From assembly GCF_004801295.1 (NCBI RefSeq), contig NZ_SSOC01000006.1:186001-250000 (forward strand): a stretch of 64,000 nt of DNA, read 5' to 3'. Origin of the DNA: Pseudothauera nasutitermitis. Lineage in GTDB: Bacteria; Pseudomonadota; Gammaproteobacteria; Burkholderiales; Rhodocyclaceae. Position numbers and translations under genes: made by a program. The notes beneath the pieces were generated by a model. That model had not been told where the DNA came from and searched no databases. It worked only from the letters and a program-made list of their open reading frames with translations. Shown piece by piece: positions 28,306 to 37,320 of this stretch. Positions within the stretch are counted from its first letter, which is position 1; every line of letters starts with the position of its first letter.

Positions 28306-29376
28306 ATGATCCTGGTAACTGGCGGCGCCGGCTTCATCGGCGCCAATTTCGTGCTCGACTGGCTGGCCGCCGGCGACGAGCCGGTGCTCAACCTGGACGC
28401 GCTCACCTACGCGGGCAATCTGGAGAATCTGGCCAGCCTGCGTGGCGATGCGCGCCATGTCTTCGTGCAGGGCGACATCTGCGACCGTGCGCTGGTCGCC
28501 CGCCTGCTCGCCGAGCACCGCCCGCGCGCCATCGTGCATTTCGCCGCCGAAAGCCACGTGGACCGTTCCATCCACGGCCCCGGCGCCTTCGTGCGCACCA
28601 ACGTGGAAGGCACGTTCACCCTGCTGGAGGCCGCGCGGGCCTACTGGAGCGTGCTGACGGGCGCCGAGCAGGAAGACTTCCGCTTCCTGCACGTCTCCAC
28701 CGACGAGGTCTACGGCACGCTGGGCGCGGACGACCCGCCGTTCACCGAAACCACACCCTACGCGCCCAACAGCCCGTATTCGGCCAGCAAGGCGGCCTCC
28801 GACCATCTGGTGCGCGCCTGGCACCACACCTACGGCCTGCCGGTGCTCACCACCAACTGCTCGAACAACTACGGGCCCTACCAGTTTCCCGAGAAGCTGA
28901 TTCCGCTGGTCATCGCCAACGCCCTGGCCGGCAAGCCGCTGCCGATCTACGGCGACGGCCTGAACGTGCGCGACTGGCTGTACGTGGGCGACCACTGCGC
29001 GGCCATCCGCGAGGTGCTGGCGCGCGGCCGCCTCGGCGAGACCTACAATGTCGGCGGCTGGAACGAGATGCCCAACCTGGAGATCGTGCGCACCATTTGC
29101 GCGCTGCTCGACGAGGCCCGGCCCGACCCCGCCGGACCATACGAACGGCTGATCACCTACGTGACCGACCGCCCCGGACATGACCGGCGCTACGCCATCG
29201 ACGCGCGCAAGATCGAACGCGAACTGGGCTGGCGGCCGGCGGAAACCTTCGCCACCGGCATCCGCCGTACCGTGGCCTGGTATCTCGCCAACCAGGACTG
29301 GGTAGCGCACGTGCACAGCGGCGCCTACCGCGAGTGGATCACCGCCAATTACGCCGGGCGCGGGGCGCCGGCGTGA
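28306..29376 (+). CDS. rfbB: dTDP-glucose 4,6-dehydratase
   Basis: A 356-residue extended short-chain dehydrogenase converting dTDP-glucose to dTDP-4-keto-6-deoxyglucose for rhamnose synthesis. It has the NAD site GGAGFIG at 6-12, STDEVYG at 131-137 with the catalytic Asp-Glu pair, and YxxxK at Tyr158/Lys162. TAGAAT at 28227-28232 may be its -10 element. It overlaps rfbD by four bases (GTGA). The pathway partners rfbA and rfbC are not in the window. Confidence 0.95.
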   Translation: MILVTGGAGFIGANFVLDWLAAGDEPVLNLDALTYAGNLENLASLRGDARHVFVQGDICDRALVARLLAEHRPRAIVHFAAESHVDRSIHGPGAFVRTNVEGTFTLLEAARAYWSVLTGAEQEDFRFLHVSTDEVYGTLGADDPPFTETTPYAPNSPYSASKAASDHLVRAWHHTYGLPVLTTNCSNNYGPYQFPEKLIPLVIANALAGKPLPIYGDGLNVRDWLYVGDHCAAIREVLARGRLGETYNVGGWNEMPNLEIVRTICALLDEARPDPAGPYERLITYVTDRPGHDRRYAIDARKIERELGWRPAETFATGIRRTVAWYLANQDWVAHVHSGAYREWITANYAGRGAPA

Positions 29377-30269
29377 AGATCCTGCTCACCGGCGCCAGCG
29401 GCCAGGTCGGCTGGGAACTGGCGCGCAGCCTGCAGCCGCTGGGAGAGGTCGTCGCGCCGGCGCGCGCAGCCTGCGATCTGGCGCGCCCGGAAACCCTGGC
29501 CGCGCTGGTCGACCGCGTGGCGCCGCAACTCATCGTCAATGCCGCCGCCTATACGGCGGTGGACCGCGCGGAAAGCGAGGAAGCCCTGGCGACCCGCGTC
29601 AACGCGGAGGCCGTCGCCGAACTGGCGCGCGCGGCGCGCAGGCACGGCGCGCTGCTGGTGCATTACTCCACCGACTATGTGTTCGACGGCGGCAAGGCCG
29701 GCGCCTACCGCGAGGACGATGTGGTGGCCCCGCTCAACGCCTACGGGCGTGGCAAGCTGGCCGGCGAGCGTGCCGTGCTGGCATCCGGCTGCGACCACCT
29801 GATCTTCCGCACCACCTGGGTGTATGCGGCGCGCGGTGCCAATTTCCTGCGCACCATGCTGCGCCTGGGGGCCGAGCGCGAAACCCTGCGCGTGGTGGCC
29901 GATCAGGTGGGCGCGCCGACCTGGGCGCGCAACATCGCCGACGCCACCGCGCTGGCGGTCGCCCAGGCCCGGCGCGAGCGCGCCGAGGGGCGCTTCGAAT
30001 CCGGCCTGTTCCACCTGGCAGGCGGCGGCGAGACGAGCTGGCACGGCTTTGCCGAAGCCATCTTCGCGCTGGCGCGCGAGAAACTGCCGGAGCAGCCCTT
30101 GAAGGTGGCCAGGGTGGAGGCGATCGGCAGCGCGGAGTATCCGACGCCGGCGGTACGGCCGCTCAATTCGCGCTTGAATCAGGATGCACTGGCGGCACGT
30201 TTCGGCCTGCGCCTGCCGCCCTGGCGGGATGCACTGGCGCGTTGCATCGAAGAACTCGGCACGCGCTGA
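29373..30269 (+). CDS. rfbD: dTDP-4-dehydrorhamnose reductase
   Basis: A 298-residue reductase for the last step of dTDP-L-rhamnose synthesis. It has the nucleotide site GASGQVG at 7-13, YSTDYVFDG at 98-106 and YxxxK at Tyr124/Lys128. The start is GTG 29373, overlapping the rfbB stop. Rhamnose would go to lipopolysaccharide O-chains or other surface glycans. In many genomes rfbA and rfbC complete the operon; here a small hypothetical gene follows. Confidence 0.94.
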   Translation: MKILLTGASGQVGWELARSLQPLGEVVAPARAACDLARPETLAALVDRVAPQLIVNAAAYTAVDRAESEEALATRVNAEAVAELARAARRHGALLVHYSTDYVFDGGKAGAYREDDVVAPLNAYGRGKLAGERAVLASGCDHLIFRTTWVYAARGANFLRTMLRLGAERETLRVVADQVGAPTWARNIADATALAVAQARRERAEGRFESGLFHLAGGGETSWHGFAEAIFALAREKLPEQPLKVARVEAIGSAEYPTPAVRPLNSRLNQDALAARFGLRLPPWRDALARCIEELGTR

Positions 30270-30296
30270 GCGGCGCCGCACGACGGGAGCACGACG

Positions 30297-30641
30297 ATGA
30301 GCGGATTCGGCCATTTCAGCCGCGATGCCGAGGAACTGGAAAGGGAGATCGTCAAGCGCGGCATCGTCCTGGGTATCGACTGGGACGACGCGGCAGCCCT
30401 GCGCGCGCTGGCGCGCGAGGCGCTGACCCGCGCGTCGGAAGACAATCTGCAGGCCCTGCGCGGGCAGGACCTGGGCGCGCGCACCAAGGCGGAGCTGTTC
30501 GCGCTGGCCGAACTGATGCTGCGCACCATGCGGCAGAGCGCCGAGTTCGGCGTGCACACGCATGGCGGCCCGGCCTGGAAGGCGCTGGGCCGTGCGTTGA
30601 TCGAGGAAGCCGCCGCGCTCGGCGGGGGCGCGGCGGAATAG
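30297..30641 (+). CDS. conserved hypothetical cytoplasmic protein
   Basis: A 114-residue acidic helical protein with no signal peptide or membrane segment. It contains GIVLGIDWDDAAALRALAREAL and TKAELFALAELMLRTMRQSAEFGVHTHGG, and it is cut off from lysA by only about 12 bp in convergent orientation. It starts 27 bp after rfbD, so may share its transcript, but nothing ties it to rhamnose synthesis. I do not recognise a function. Confidence 0.7.
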   Translation: MSGFGHFSRDAEELEREIVKRGIVLGIDWDDAAALRALAREALTRASEDNLQALRGQDLGARTKAELFALAELMLRTMRQSAEFGVHTHGGPAWKALGRALIEEAAALGGGAAE

Positions 30642-30653
30642 GCCGCGCCGGTG

Positions 30654-31931
30654 TCAGGCGAGCGGCTGCTCGCCGGCGTACAGCTGCTCGACCGTTTCGC
30701 GCGCGCGTACCAGATGCGCGTGCGCGCCATCGACGATGACTTCCGCCGCGCGCGGCCGGCTGTTGTAGTTGGAGCTCATCGTCATACCGTAGGCCCCGGC
30801 AGACAGCACCGCGAGCAGGTCGCCGGCTTCCACGCCCAGCGACCGGTCCCTGCCGAGGAAGTCGCCGCTCTCGCATACCGGGCCGACCACTTCGTAGCGG
30901 CGCACGCTTGCGCGCGGGGCCACCTCGACGATGTCGTGCCAGGCGTCGTATAGCGCCGGGCGAGCCAGGTCGTTCATCGCCGCGTCGATCACCGCGAAGT
31001 TCTTCTCCACGCCGGGCTTCAGGTATTCGATGCGGGTGAGCAGCAGGCCGGCATTGCCGACCAGCGAGCGGCCGGGCTCGAACATCAGTTCCTCGCGCCG
31101 GCCGTCGAACGGCGCCAGCAGCGGGGCCAGGTAATCGGCTACCGCCGGGGGTTCCTCGTCGCGGTAGCGGATGCCCAGGCCGCCGCCCAGATCGATGTGT
31201 TCCAGTTCGATGCCTTCGGCCGCCAGGCGGTCGACCAGGCCGAGGATCTTCTCGGCGGCTTCCAGGGCCGGCGCGCCGTCGAGCAACTGCGAGCCGATGT
31301 GGCAATCGATGCCGGCCACGCGCAGCGAGGGCAGGGCGGCGGCGCGCCGGTACAGGATGAGCGCCTCGTCGAAGGCCACGCCGAACTTGTTGTTGCGCAG
31401 GCCGGTGGAAATGTAGGGATGGGTCTTGGGGTCGACGTCCGGATTGACGCGCAGCGAGATCGGTGCAACCTTGCCCATGGCGGCGGCCACCTCGGCCAGG
31501 CGCTCCAGTTCGGCGGCGGATTCCACGTTGAAGCAGCGGATGCCGGCTTCCAGCGCCTGGCGCATTTCCGCCGCGTTCTTGCCCACGCCGGAAAACACTA
31601 CCTTGTCCGCGCTTCCGCCGGCGGCCAGCACGCGGGTCAATTCACCGCCCGAGACGATGTCGAAGCCCGCGCCCAGGCGCGCGAAGGCGGACAGCACGCC
31701 GAGGTTGGCGTTGGCCTTGACCGCGTAGCACACCAGCGCGCGCCGTTCGCCCAGCGCGTCGCGCCAGGACTGGTAGGCGGCGGTGAGCGCGGCCAGCGAA
31801 TAGACGTAAGTGGGCGTGCCGTGGGCCGCGGCAATGTCTGCCAGGTCGACGTTTTCAAGCGCCAGGCCGCGCGGGCCGCGGCGCAGCGTGGGAATGGGGA
31901 ATTCTGACTTCATTGCTTGCGGGGGTTTCAC
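30654..31931 (-). CDS. lysA: diaminopimelate decarboxylase
   Basis: A 425-residue PLP enzyme making L-lysine from meso-diaminopimelate. The PLP lysine is in CYAVKAN (Lys72). FDIVSGGELTR, HIGSQLLD, DLGGGLGIRY, EPGRSLVGNAG and late CESGDFLGRDR are family motifs. I take GTG 31931, which overlaps the lptM stop (GTGA), as the start, because this overlap recurs in the window; ATG 31913 is an alternative giving 419 residues. The lptM-lysA order is conserved in proteobacteria. Confidence 0.94.
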   Translation of the reverse strand: MKPPQAMKSEFPIPTLRRGPRGLALENVDLADIAAAHGTPTYVYSLAALTAAYQSWRDALGERRALVCYAVKANANLGVLSAFARLGAGFDIVSGGELTRVLAAGGSADKVVFSGVGKNAAEMRQALEAGIRCFNVESAAELERLAEVAAAMGKVAPISLRVNPDVDPKTHPYISTGLRNNKFGVAFDEALILYRRAAALPSLRVAGIDCHIGSQLLDGAPALEAAEKILGLVDRLAAEGIELEHIDLGGGLGIRYRDEEPPAVADYLAPLLAPFDGRREELMFEPGRSLVGNAGLLLTRIEYLKPGVEKNFAVIDAAMNDLARPALYDAWHDIVEVAPRASVRRYEVVGPVCESGDFLGRDRSLGVEAGDLLAVLSAGAYGMTMSSNYNSRPRAAEVIVDGAHAHLVRARETVEQLYAGEQPLA

Positions 31932-32092
31932 TGAGCTTCGGGCGTGGTCGGGGCGGCTTTGCTATGATCGGCGCCCGTTGCCGGCGCGGGCGGTTGCCTG
32001 GGGACTTCGGGCAGGTACAGCGAGCCCTTGATGCCGCACGCGGACAAAAGGAGCGCGCCGGCCAGCGCGATGGCGGTGAGAGTGGGTCGCAT
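31928..32092 (-). CDS. lptM: LPS translocon maturation chaperone LptM-type lipoprotein
   Basis: A 54-residue lipoprotein with a signal peptide and lipobox LLLSACGIKGSLYLP (lipidated Cys19). CGxKGxLYLP is the hallmark of YifL/LptM, which helps LptD disulfide maturation in the outer membrane. The Pro/Ala-rich tail runs APATGADHSKAAPTTPEAQ. It lies between cyaY (divergent) and lysA (overlapping by four bases), the family's usual position. It is easily missed because of its size. Confidence 0.88.
   Translation of the reverse strand: MRPTLTAIALAGALLLSACGIKGSLYLPEVPRQPPAPATGADHSKAAPTTPEAQ
31960..31968 (+). promoter_or_regulatory. possible extended -10 promoter toward cyaY
   Basis: TGCTATGAT gives an extended TGn plus TATGAT on the plus strand, inside lptM in antisense and about 170 bp before cyaY. 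No clear -35. Weak call. Confidence 0.25.
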
Positions 32093-32139
32093 GGCGCATG
32101 CCTGGCGGGAAAAGGCGAATCGTAGCAGAAGGAGGCAGC

Positions 32140-32469
32140 ATGGAAGAATCGGCGTTCAACGCGCTGGCGGAGGCCGAACTGGCGCATATCGAGGCGGAAC
32201 TGGAGGCCTGCGGCGCGGAACTCGACGTGGAGGTGATGCCGGGCGGCATCCTGGAGATCGAGTTCGACAACGGCAGCAAGATGGTCATCAACCGCCATAC
32301 CGCCGCGCGCGAAATCTGGGTGGCGGCGAAATCCGGCGGTTTCCACTTCCGCCCGCAGGACGGGCGCTGGATCGCCACCCGCGACGGTACGGAACTGTAT
32401 GCCCTGCTGTCGCGCGTGGTGAGCGAGCAGGGCGGCGAGGCGGTGACGCTGCGCCCGCCCGCGGCCTGA
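32140..32469 (+). CDS. cyaY: frataxin-like iron-binding protein CyaY
   Basis: A 109-residue frataxin homologue that binds iron and regulates iron-sulfur cluster assembly at IscS. It has the acidic first helix (EAELAHIEAELEACG), the LEIEFDNGSKMVINRH sheet segment and the conserved REIWVAAKSGGFHF. The start is set by AGGAGG at 32130-32135; an upstream ATG at 32098 is less likely. It is divergent from lptM-lysA and convergent with mrcA. Confidence 0.93.
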   Translation: MEESAFNALAEAELAHIEAELEACGAELDVEVMPGGILEIEFDNGSKMVINRHTAAREIWVAAKSGGFHFRPQDGRWIATRDGTELYALLSRVVSEQGGEAVTLRPPAA

Positions 32470-32476
32470 GCCCGGC

Positions 32477-34846
32477 TTAACGGCTGCCGAACGAGCGCTC
32501 GACCACCGGCGCGGGCGGTTCGGTGCGCGGCATGGCCGGCGGCACCGGCGGAATGGCTTCCTCGGTCGATTCCATCGCCGGAGAGAAGTCGAACGGCAGC
32601 AGCGGGCGCGGCGGCGGTTCGGGCGGCATGTTCTCACGGTAGATGAATTCTGCCTGGGCGCTGTCCGCCAGATGCAGTTCCACCAGGCCGTCGGGGCGCG
32701 GCCAGGGGTTTTCCGGTGCGCCCTTGAGCGCGCTGCGCATGTAATTGATCCAGATCGGCAGCGCGGCCGAGCCGCCGGTTTCGCCGCGCCCGAGGTTGCG
32801 CGGCTGGCTGTGGCCCAGCCAGGCCACGGCGACCAGATCCGGGTTGTAGCCGCAGAACCAGGCGTCCAGGTAGTCGTTGGTGGTGCCGGTCTTGCCGGCC
32901 AGATCGCTGCGGTTCAGGCTGCGCGCGCGGCCTGCGGTGCCGCGGCGCACCACGTCCTGCAGCACGGAGTTGGTCAGCCAGGCGTTGCGCGGGTCGATCA
33001 CGCGCGGCGCGCTCTGCCCGGCCACCGGCGGGTCGACGCGGGCCACCACGCGGCCTTCGCCATCGATGATCTCCGACACCACGTAGGGTTCGACGCGGAA
33101 GCCGCCGTTGGCGAACACCGCGTAGCCGGCGGCCATCTGCCACGGCGTGACGCTGCCCGCGCCGAGCGCCATGGTCAGGTAGGGCGGGTGGCGCTCGGGT
33201 TCGAAGCCGAAGCGGCTGATGTAGTCCTGCGCGTACTGCGGGGTGATCGATTGCAGCAGGCGGATCGACACCATGTTCTTGGAGCGCGCCATGGCGTCGC
33301 GCACGGTCATCAGGCCGTCGAACTTGCCGTCATAGTTGCGCGGTGTCCAGTCCTGCGAGCCGGTGACCCCGGCGGGGAAATGCAGCGGCTCGTCCTCCAC
33401 CAGGCTGCTGGGTGAATAACCGCGCTCGAAGGCCGCCGAGAAGATGAACGGCTTGAAGCTGGAGCCGGGTTGGCGATAGGCCTGGGTGACGTGATTGAAC
33501 TTGTTGCGCGCGAAATCGAAGCCGCCGACCAGCGCGCGTACCGCGCCGGTGTGCGGATCGAGGGAAACCAGCGCGGCCTGCACTTCCGGCAGTTGCAGGA
33601 TCTCCCAGCCCTGTTCGCCGGTGTGGCGGATGCGCACGATGGCGCCGGGGCGGATGCGCCGCGCCTGCGGGGCGTTGGCTGCCAGCATGGGGGCGACGAA
33701 GCGCAGGCCGTTGCCTTCCACCGTGTGGGTTTCGCCGCGGCGATAGACGCGCACGGCCTTCGGCGAGGCTTCCAGTACCAGCGCGCCGAGCAGTTCGCCG
33801 ACGTCCTCGGTGTCGGCGAGCAGCTCATCGAAACGTTCGTCCTTGGTCTCGTCCATGCCGGACAAGTCCACAAAGCCTTCCGGGCCGCGGTAGCCGCGCC
33901 GCCGGTCGTAGGCCAGCACGCCTTCCTGCAGCGCTTGGCGGGCGGCGATCTGATCGTCGCGGCGCACCGTGGTGATGATGCGGATGCCCAGGTGGTAGGC
34001 GTCCTCGCCGAACTGGTCGACGGCGATCTGGCGGGCCATTTCGGCCACGTAGTCGCCCTGGATGGAAGCGTTGTTGCCGTTCTGGCGCGCGGAGGAGGTG
34101 CGCACCTGCGTGTCGAGCGCGGCGCGGTAGGCCACTTCGTCGATGAAACCGGCGTCCAGCATGCGGCGCAGGACATACTGCTGGCGTACCGTGGCGCGTC
34201 GCGGATTGACCACCGGATTGAACGCCGACGGGGCCTTGGGCAGGCCGGCCAGCATGGCGGCCTCGGCCAGGTTGATCTGTTCGAGCGGCTTGCCGAAGTA
34301 GGTGCGCGCGGCGGCCGAGAAGCCGTAGGCACGCTGCCCGAGGTAGATCTGGTTGACGTACAGTTCGAGAATCTGGTCCTTGCTCAGGTTCTGCTCGATC
34401 TTCAGCGACAGCAGGATTTCGTACAGCTTGCGGTTGTAGGTCTTCTCGCGGGTCAGAAAGAAGTTGCGCGCCACCTGCATGGTGATCGTCGAGGCGCCCT
34501 GGCCGCGTCCGCCGGAGGTCAGGTTGGCCAGCGCCGCGCGGGCGATGCCGACCGGGTCGATGCCATGGTGCTCGTAGAAGCGTTCGTCCTCGGCGGCCAG
34601 GATGGCCTGGCGGAGCATCGGCGGTACGTCGGCGATGCGCACCACCGAGCGCCGCTCCTCGCCGAACTCGCCGAGGAGGTGGCCGTCCGCGGTAAACACC
34701 CGCAGCGGAATCCGGGGGCGGTAATCGGTGAGGGTTTCCAGCGAGGGCAGGTTGGGCCAGGCCAGTGTCGCCGCGGTCGCCAGGGTGGCGATGCCGATGA
34801 CGATGGCAACCAGGATGAAAGCCAGGGGGTAGAGAACCCAGCGCAT
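32477..34846 (-). CDS. mrcA: penicillin-binding protein 1A
   Basis: A 789-residue bifunctional peptidoglycan synthase. One N-terminal membrane anchor is followed by a GT51 transglycosylase domain (AAEDERFYEHHGIDPVGI with catalytic Glu, then GASTITMQVARNFFL), an OB/linker domain, and a transpeptidase domain with SSFKPF (SxxK), SKNMVS and KTGTTND. The tail is Pro-rich. It is divergent from the pilM operon, the order usual in beta- and gammaproteobacteria. TATAAT on the minus strand 35 bp upstream is a probable -10. Confidence 0.96.
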   Translation of the reverse strand: MRWVLYPLAFILVAIVIGIATLATAATLAWPNLPSLETLTDYRPRIPLRVFTADGHLLGEFGEERRSVVRIADVPPMLRQAILAAEDERFYEHHGIDPVGIARAALANLTSGGRGQGASTITMQVARNFFLTREKTYNRKLYEILLSLKIEQNLSKDQILELYVNQIYLGQRAYGFSAAARTYFGKPLEQINLAEAAMLAGLPKAPSAFNPVVNPRRATVRQQYVLRRMLDAGFIDEVAYRAALDTQVRTSSARQNGNNASIQGDYVAEMARQIAVDQFGEDAYHLGIRIITTVRRDDQIAARQALQEGVLAYDRRRGYRGPEGFVDLSGMDETKDERFDELLADTEDVGELLGALVLEASPKAVRVYRRGETHTVEGNGLRFVAPMLAANAPQARRIRPGAIVRIRHTGEQGWEILQLPEVQAALVSLDPHTGAVRALVGGFDFARNKFNHVTQAYRQPGSSFKPFIFSAAFERGYSPSSLVEDEPLHFPAGVTGSQDWTPRNYDGKFDGLMTVRDAMARSKNMVSIRLLQSITPQYAQDYISRFGFEPERHPPYLTMALGAGSVTPWQMAAGYAVFANGGFRVEPYVVSEIIDGEGRVVARVDPPVAGQSAPRVIDPRNAWLTNSVLQDVVRRGTAGRARSLNRSDLAGKTGTTNDYLDAWFCGYNPDLVAVAWLGHSQPRNLGRGETGGSAALPIWINYMRSALKGAPENPWPRPDGLVELHLADSAQAEFIYRENMPPEPPPRPLLPFDFSPAMESTEEAIPPVPPAMPRTEPPAPVVERSFGSR

Positions 34847-34880
34847 CGGCAGTCCGCGTTTCCAAGGGATCGAGGGCGCG

Positions 34881-34886
34881 ATTATA
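34881..34886 (-). promoter_or_regulatory. putative -10 element of mrcA
   Basis: A perfect TATAAT on the minus strand lies 35 bp before the mrcA ATG. The -35 at the right spacing (TGGAGC) matches at only three positions. Confidence 0.4.
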
Positions 34887-34933
34887 AGGGGGCTCCGGAG
34901 GGGGCTCCAGCCCGGTTTGTCAAGGGATGTTGC

Positions 34934-34962
34934 TTTACACTTGACAATGTTGTTGCTAGGAT
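34934..34962 (+). promoter_or_regulatory. sigma-70 promoter of the pilMNOPQ operon
   Basis: TTTACA (34934-34939) and TAGGAT (34957-34962) are separated by exactly 17 bp and lie about 57 bp before the pilM GTG. The spacing is ideal and each box has few mismatches. The surrounding sequence is unusually AT-rich for this genome. Confidence 0.65.
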
Positions 34963-35018
34963 TTCACGAGCTTATTCAGCATGTAAGCCTAACCTAAAGA
35001 AATCTAAGGATTTTCCTT

Positions 35019-36095
35019 GTGATCGACTTCGCGATCTTCAGCCCTCGGGCGCGACAGTTGGCCGGTCTGGATATTTCATCTTCATCGGTCAAACTGGTCG
35101 AACTCGCGGGTTCCGAGAAGGAAGGCTTCCGGGTCGAGCGCTATGCGATCGAGCCCCTGCCCAGGGACGCGGTGGTCGATGGCAACATCGCCAACCTCGA
35201 GGCGGTGGGCGACTCGATCCGCCGCGCCGTGCGCCGCATGGGGTCCGGCCTCAAGAACGTCGCGGTGGCCTTGCCCGCCGCCGCCGTGATCACCAAGCGC
35301 ATCATCCTGCCGGCCGGTCTACGCGAGCAGGAAATGGAAGTTCAGGTCGAATCCGAGGCCAGCCAGTACATCCCCTTCGCGCTCGACGAGGTCAATCTAG
35401 ACTTCCAGGTACTCGGCCCGCTGGGCGAGGGCGGCGACGAGGTCGAGGTGCTGATCGCCGCGTCGCGCAAGGAAAAGGTCGAGGACCGCGTAGCCGCGGT
35501 CGAGGCCGCCGGGCTGAAGGCATCCGTGATGGACGTCGATTCGTTTGCCGCGCAGTCCGCCTTCGAACTGATCAGCCGCCGTCTGCCGGAACAGGGGCGC
35601 AACAAGATCATTGCGCTGATCAACATCGGCGCCAGCGTCACCAACGTCACGGTGTTGCGCAACGGCCAGCAGATCTACGGGCGCGAGCAGGCCTTCGGCG
35701 GCAACCAGCTCACTCAGGACATCGCGCGCCAGTACGGCATGAGCGCGGAAGAGGCAGAAGCCGCCAAGCGCTCGGGCGACCTGCCGGAAGACTACGCGCG
35801 CGATCTGATGCGCCCCTTTCTCGACAGTCTGGCGCTGGAAGTCTCCCGCGCCCTGCAGTTCTTCTTCACCTCCACGCAATACAACCAGGTCGATCACATC
35901 GTGCTCGGCGGCGGTTGCGCGGTGCTGCCGGGCCTGGCGGAAATGGTCGGCGGGCGCACGCAGATCTCCACCATCGTCGCCAATCCGTTCGAGGGCATGA
36001 CGCTTTCCTCCAACGTGCGCTCCAAGAGTCTCGCGGCCGACGCCCCGTCGATGATCGTGGCCTGTGGTCTGGCCATGCGGAGGTTCGACGCATGA
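35019..36095 (+). CDS. pilM: type IV pilus inner-membrane platform protein PilM
   Basis: A 358-residue actin-like ATP-binding protein on the cytoplasmic face of the pilus alignment complex, where it binds the N-terminus of PilN. It has LAGLDISSSSVKLVEL (phosphate-1 loop), VALPAAAVITKRI, NIGASVTNVTVL (phosphate-2) and VLGGGCAVLPGL (adenosine site). The start is GTG 35019, the first codon of VIDFAIFSPRARQL. Overlaps pilN by four bases. Confidence 0.95.
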   Translation: MIDFAIFSPRARQLAGLDISSSSVKLVELAGSEKEGFRVERYAIEPLPRDAVVDGNIANLEAVGDSIRRAVRRMGSGLKNVAVALPAAAVITKRIILPAGLREQEMEVQVESEASQYIPFALDEVNLDFQVLGPLGEGGDEVEVLIAASRKEKVEDRVAAVEAAGLKASVMDVDSFAAQSAFELISRRLPEQGRNKIIALINIGASVTNVTVLRNGQQIYGREQAFGGNQLTQDIARQYGMSAEEAEAAKRSGDLPEDYARDLMRPFLDSLALEVSRALQFFFTSTQYNQVDHIVLGGGCAVLPGLAEMVGGRTQISTIVANPFEGMTLSSNVRSKSLAADAPSMIVACGLAMRRFDA

Positions 36096-36664
36096 TCCGC
36101 ATCAATCTGCTGCCCCACCGCGAGATCAAGCGGCGCGAGCGGCGCCAGCAGTTCTATGTGATTTCCGGGCTGATGATCGTCGCCGGCGCGGCGATCGCCT
36201 TGCTCGTGCACACTGTGATCGACGGTTATATCGATCGCCAGCAGCGCAAGAACGAAATCTTCAAGACCGAAATCCGCAAGCTCGATCGCCAGATCGCCGA
36301 AATCCGCACGCTCCGCGAGCAGGTCGATGCCCTGCTCGCGCGCAAGCAGGTCATCGAAGCGCTGCAGGGCAACCGCGCGGAAACCGTGTATCTGCTCAGC
36401 GAAGTCACCAAGCGCATGCCCGAGGGCATCTATCTGAAATCGATGAAGCAGGCCGGCAAGCGGGTCACGCTGGTGGGCTATGCGCAGTCGAACGCACGGG
36501 TTTCCCACCTGATGCGCGCGCTCGACGAATCCCCCTATCTGGCCCAGCCACAGCTGGTGGAAATCAAGGCCGCCACGGCCGATGGGCGCCGGGTGGGCGA
36601 GTTTACGCTGAACATCTCCATTCAGCAGCCCAGGGCCGAAGAAGGCGAAGGGGCGAAGCAATGA
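36092..36664 (+). CDS. pilN: type IV pilus assembly protein PilN
   Basis: A 190-residue bitopic protein. The conserved cytoplasmic IRINLLPHRE that docks into PilM is at the N-terminus, followed by one membrane helix (about residues 22-44), a coiled coil and a ferredoxin-like periplasmic domain that pairs with PilO. ATGA overlap with pilM and a four-base overlap with pilO indicate tight translational coupling. Confidence 0.95.
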   Translation: MIRINLLPHREIKRRERRQQFYVISGLMIVAGAAIALLVHTVIDGYIDRQQRKNEIFKTEIRKLDRQIAEIRTLREQVDALLARKQVIEALQGNRAETVYLLSEVTKRMPEGIYLKSMKQAGKRVTLVGYAQSNARVSHLMRALDESPYLAQPQLVEIKAATADGRRVGEFTLNISIQQPRAEEGEGAKQ

Positions 36665-37320
36665 ACCTGAAGGAGATCGATTTCGAACGCCTGGGGCGCG
36701 ATTTCCGTGGTCTGGACCCTAACGATCCCGGTGTCTGGCCCATGGCGCCCAAGGTGGCGGTGTTCATCGGCCTGTTCGTCGCGACCGTGGCGGCCGCCTG
36801 GTGGTTCGATTGGCGCGATCAACTGGATACCCTGGCGCGTGCCGAGAAGGAAGAGGTCACGCTGCGTGAGCAGTGGGTATCGAAGAAGCGCCAGGCGGTG
36901 AACCTGGACGAGCACAAGCGCCAGTTGGAAGAGATCGACCGCCAGTTCGGCGCCCTGCTGCGTCAGTTGCCCAACCGTGCGGAAATGGATTCGCTGCTCG
37001 CCGAAATCAACCAGGCGGGCCTGGGACGCGGGCTGCAGTTCGAACTGTTCAAGCCGGGCAATGACGTGGTGCGCGACTTCTACGCCGAGATGCCCATCGA
37101 GATCCGCGTGATTGGCGGCTATCACGACCTGGGCGCCTTCGCCAGCGACGTCGCGAAGATGCCACGCATCGTGACCTTGAACAACATCGCCATCGAAGGC
37201 GTGCGTGGCGGACAGCTCAAGCTCGAGGCGCGGGCGGTGACCTACCGCTACCTGGACGAGGAAGAGCTCGCCAAGCGGAATCAGGCAGCCCAGCAGGCCC
37301 AGAGGGGTAGGAGAAGATGA
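36661..37320 (+). CDS. pilO: type IV pilus assembly protein PilO
   Basis: A 219-residue PilN partner with a cytoplasmic tail, one membrane helix (about 30-50, VAVFIGLFVATVAAAWWF), a coiled coil and a periplasmic domain (LPNRAEMDSLLAEINQAGLGRGLQFELFKPG split across residues 101-131). The PilN-PilO dimer links the cytoplasmic ring to PilP and PilQ. It overlaps both neighbours by four bases. Confidence 0.95.
   Translation: MNLKEIDFERLGRDFRGLDPNDPGVWPMAPKVAVFIGLFVATVAAAWWFDWRDQLDTLARAEKEEVTLREQWVSKKRQAVNLDEHKRQLEEIDRQFGALLRQLPNRAEMDSLLAEINQAGLGRGLQFELFKPGNDVVRDFYAEMPIEIRVIGGYHDLGAFASDVAKMPRIVTLNNIAIEGVRGGQLKLEARAVTYRYLDEEELAKRNQAAQQAQRGRRR

Noticed and set aside
33470-36664. Single 1064-codon plus-strand frame joining mrcA antisense and pilN
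   Set aside because: Only its last 190 codons are pilN, from ATG 36092. The rest is antisense to mrcA and an off-frame reading of pilM.
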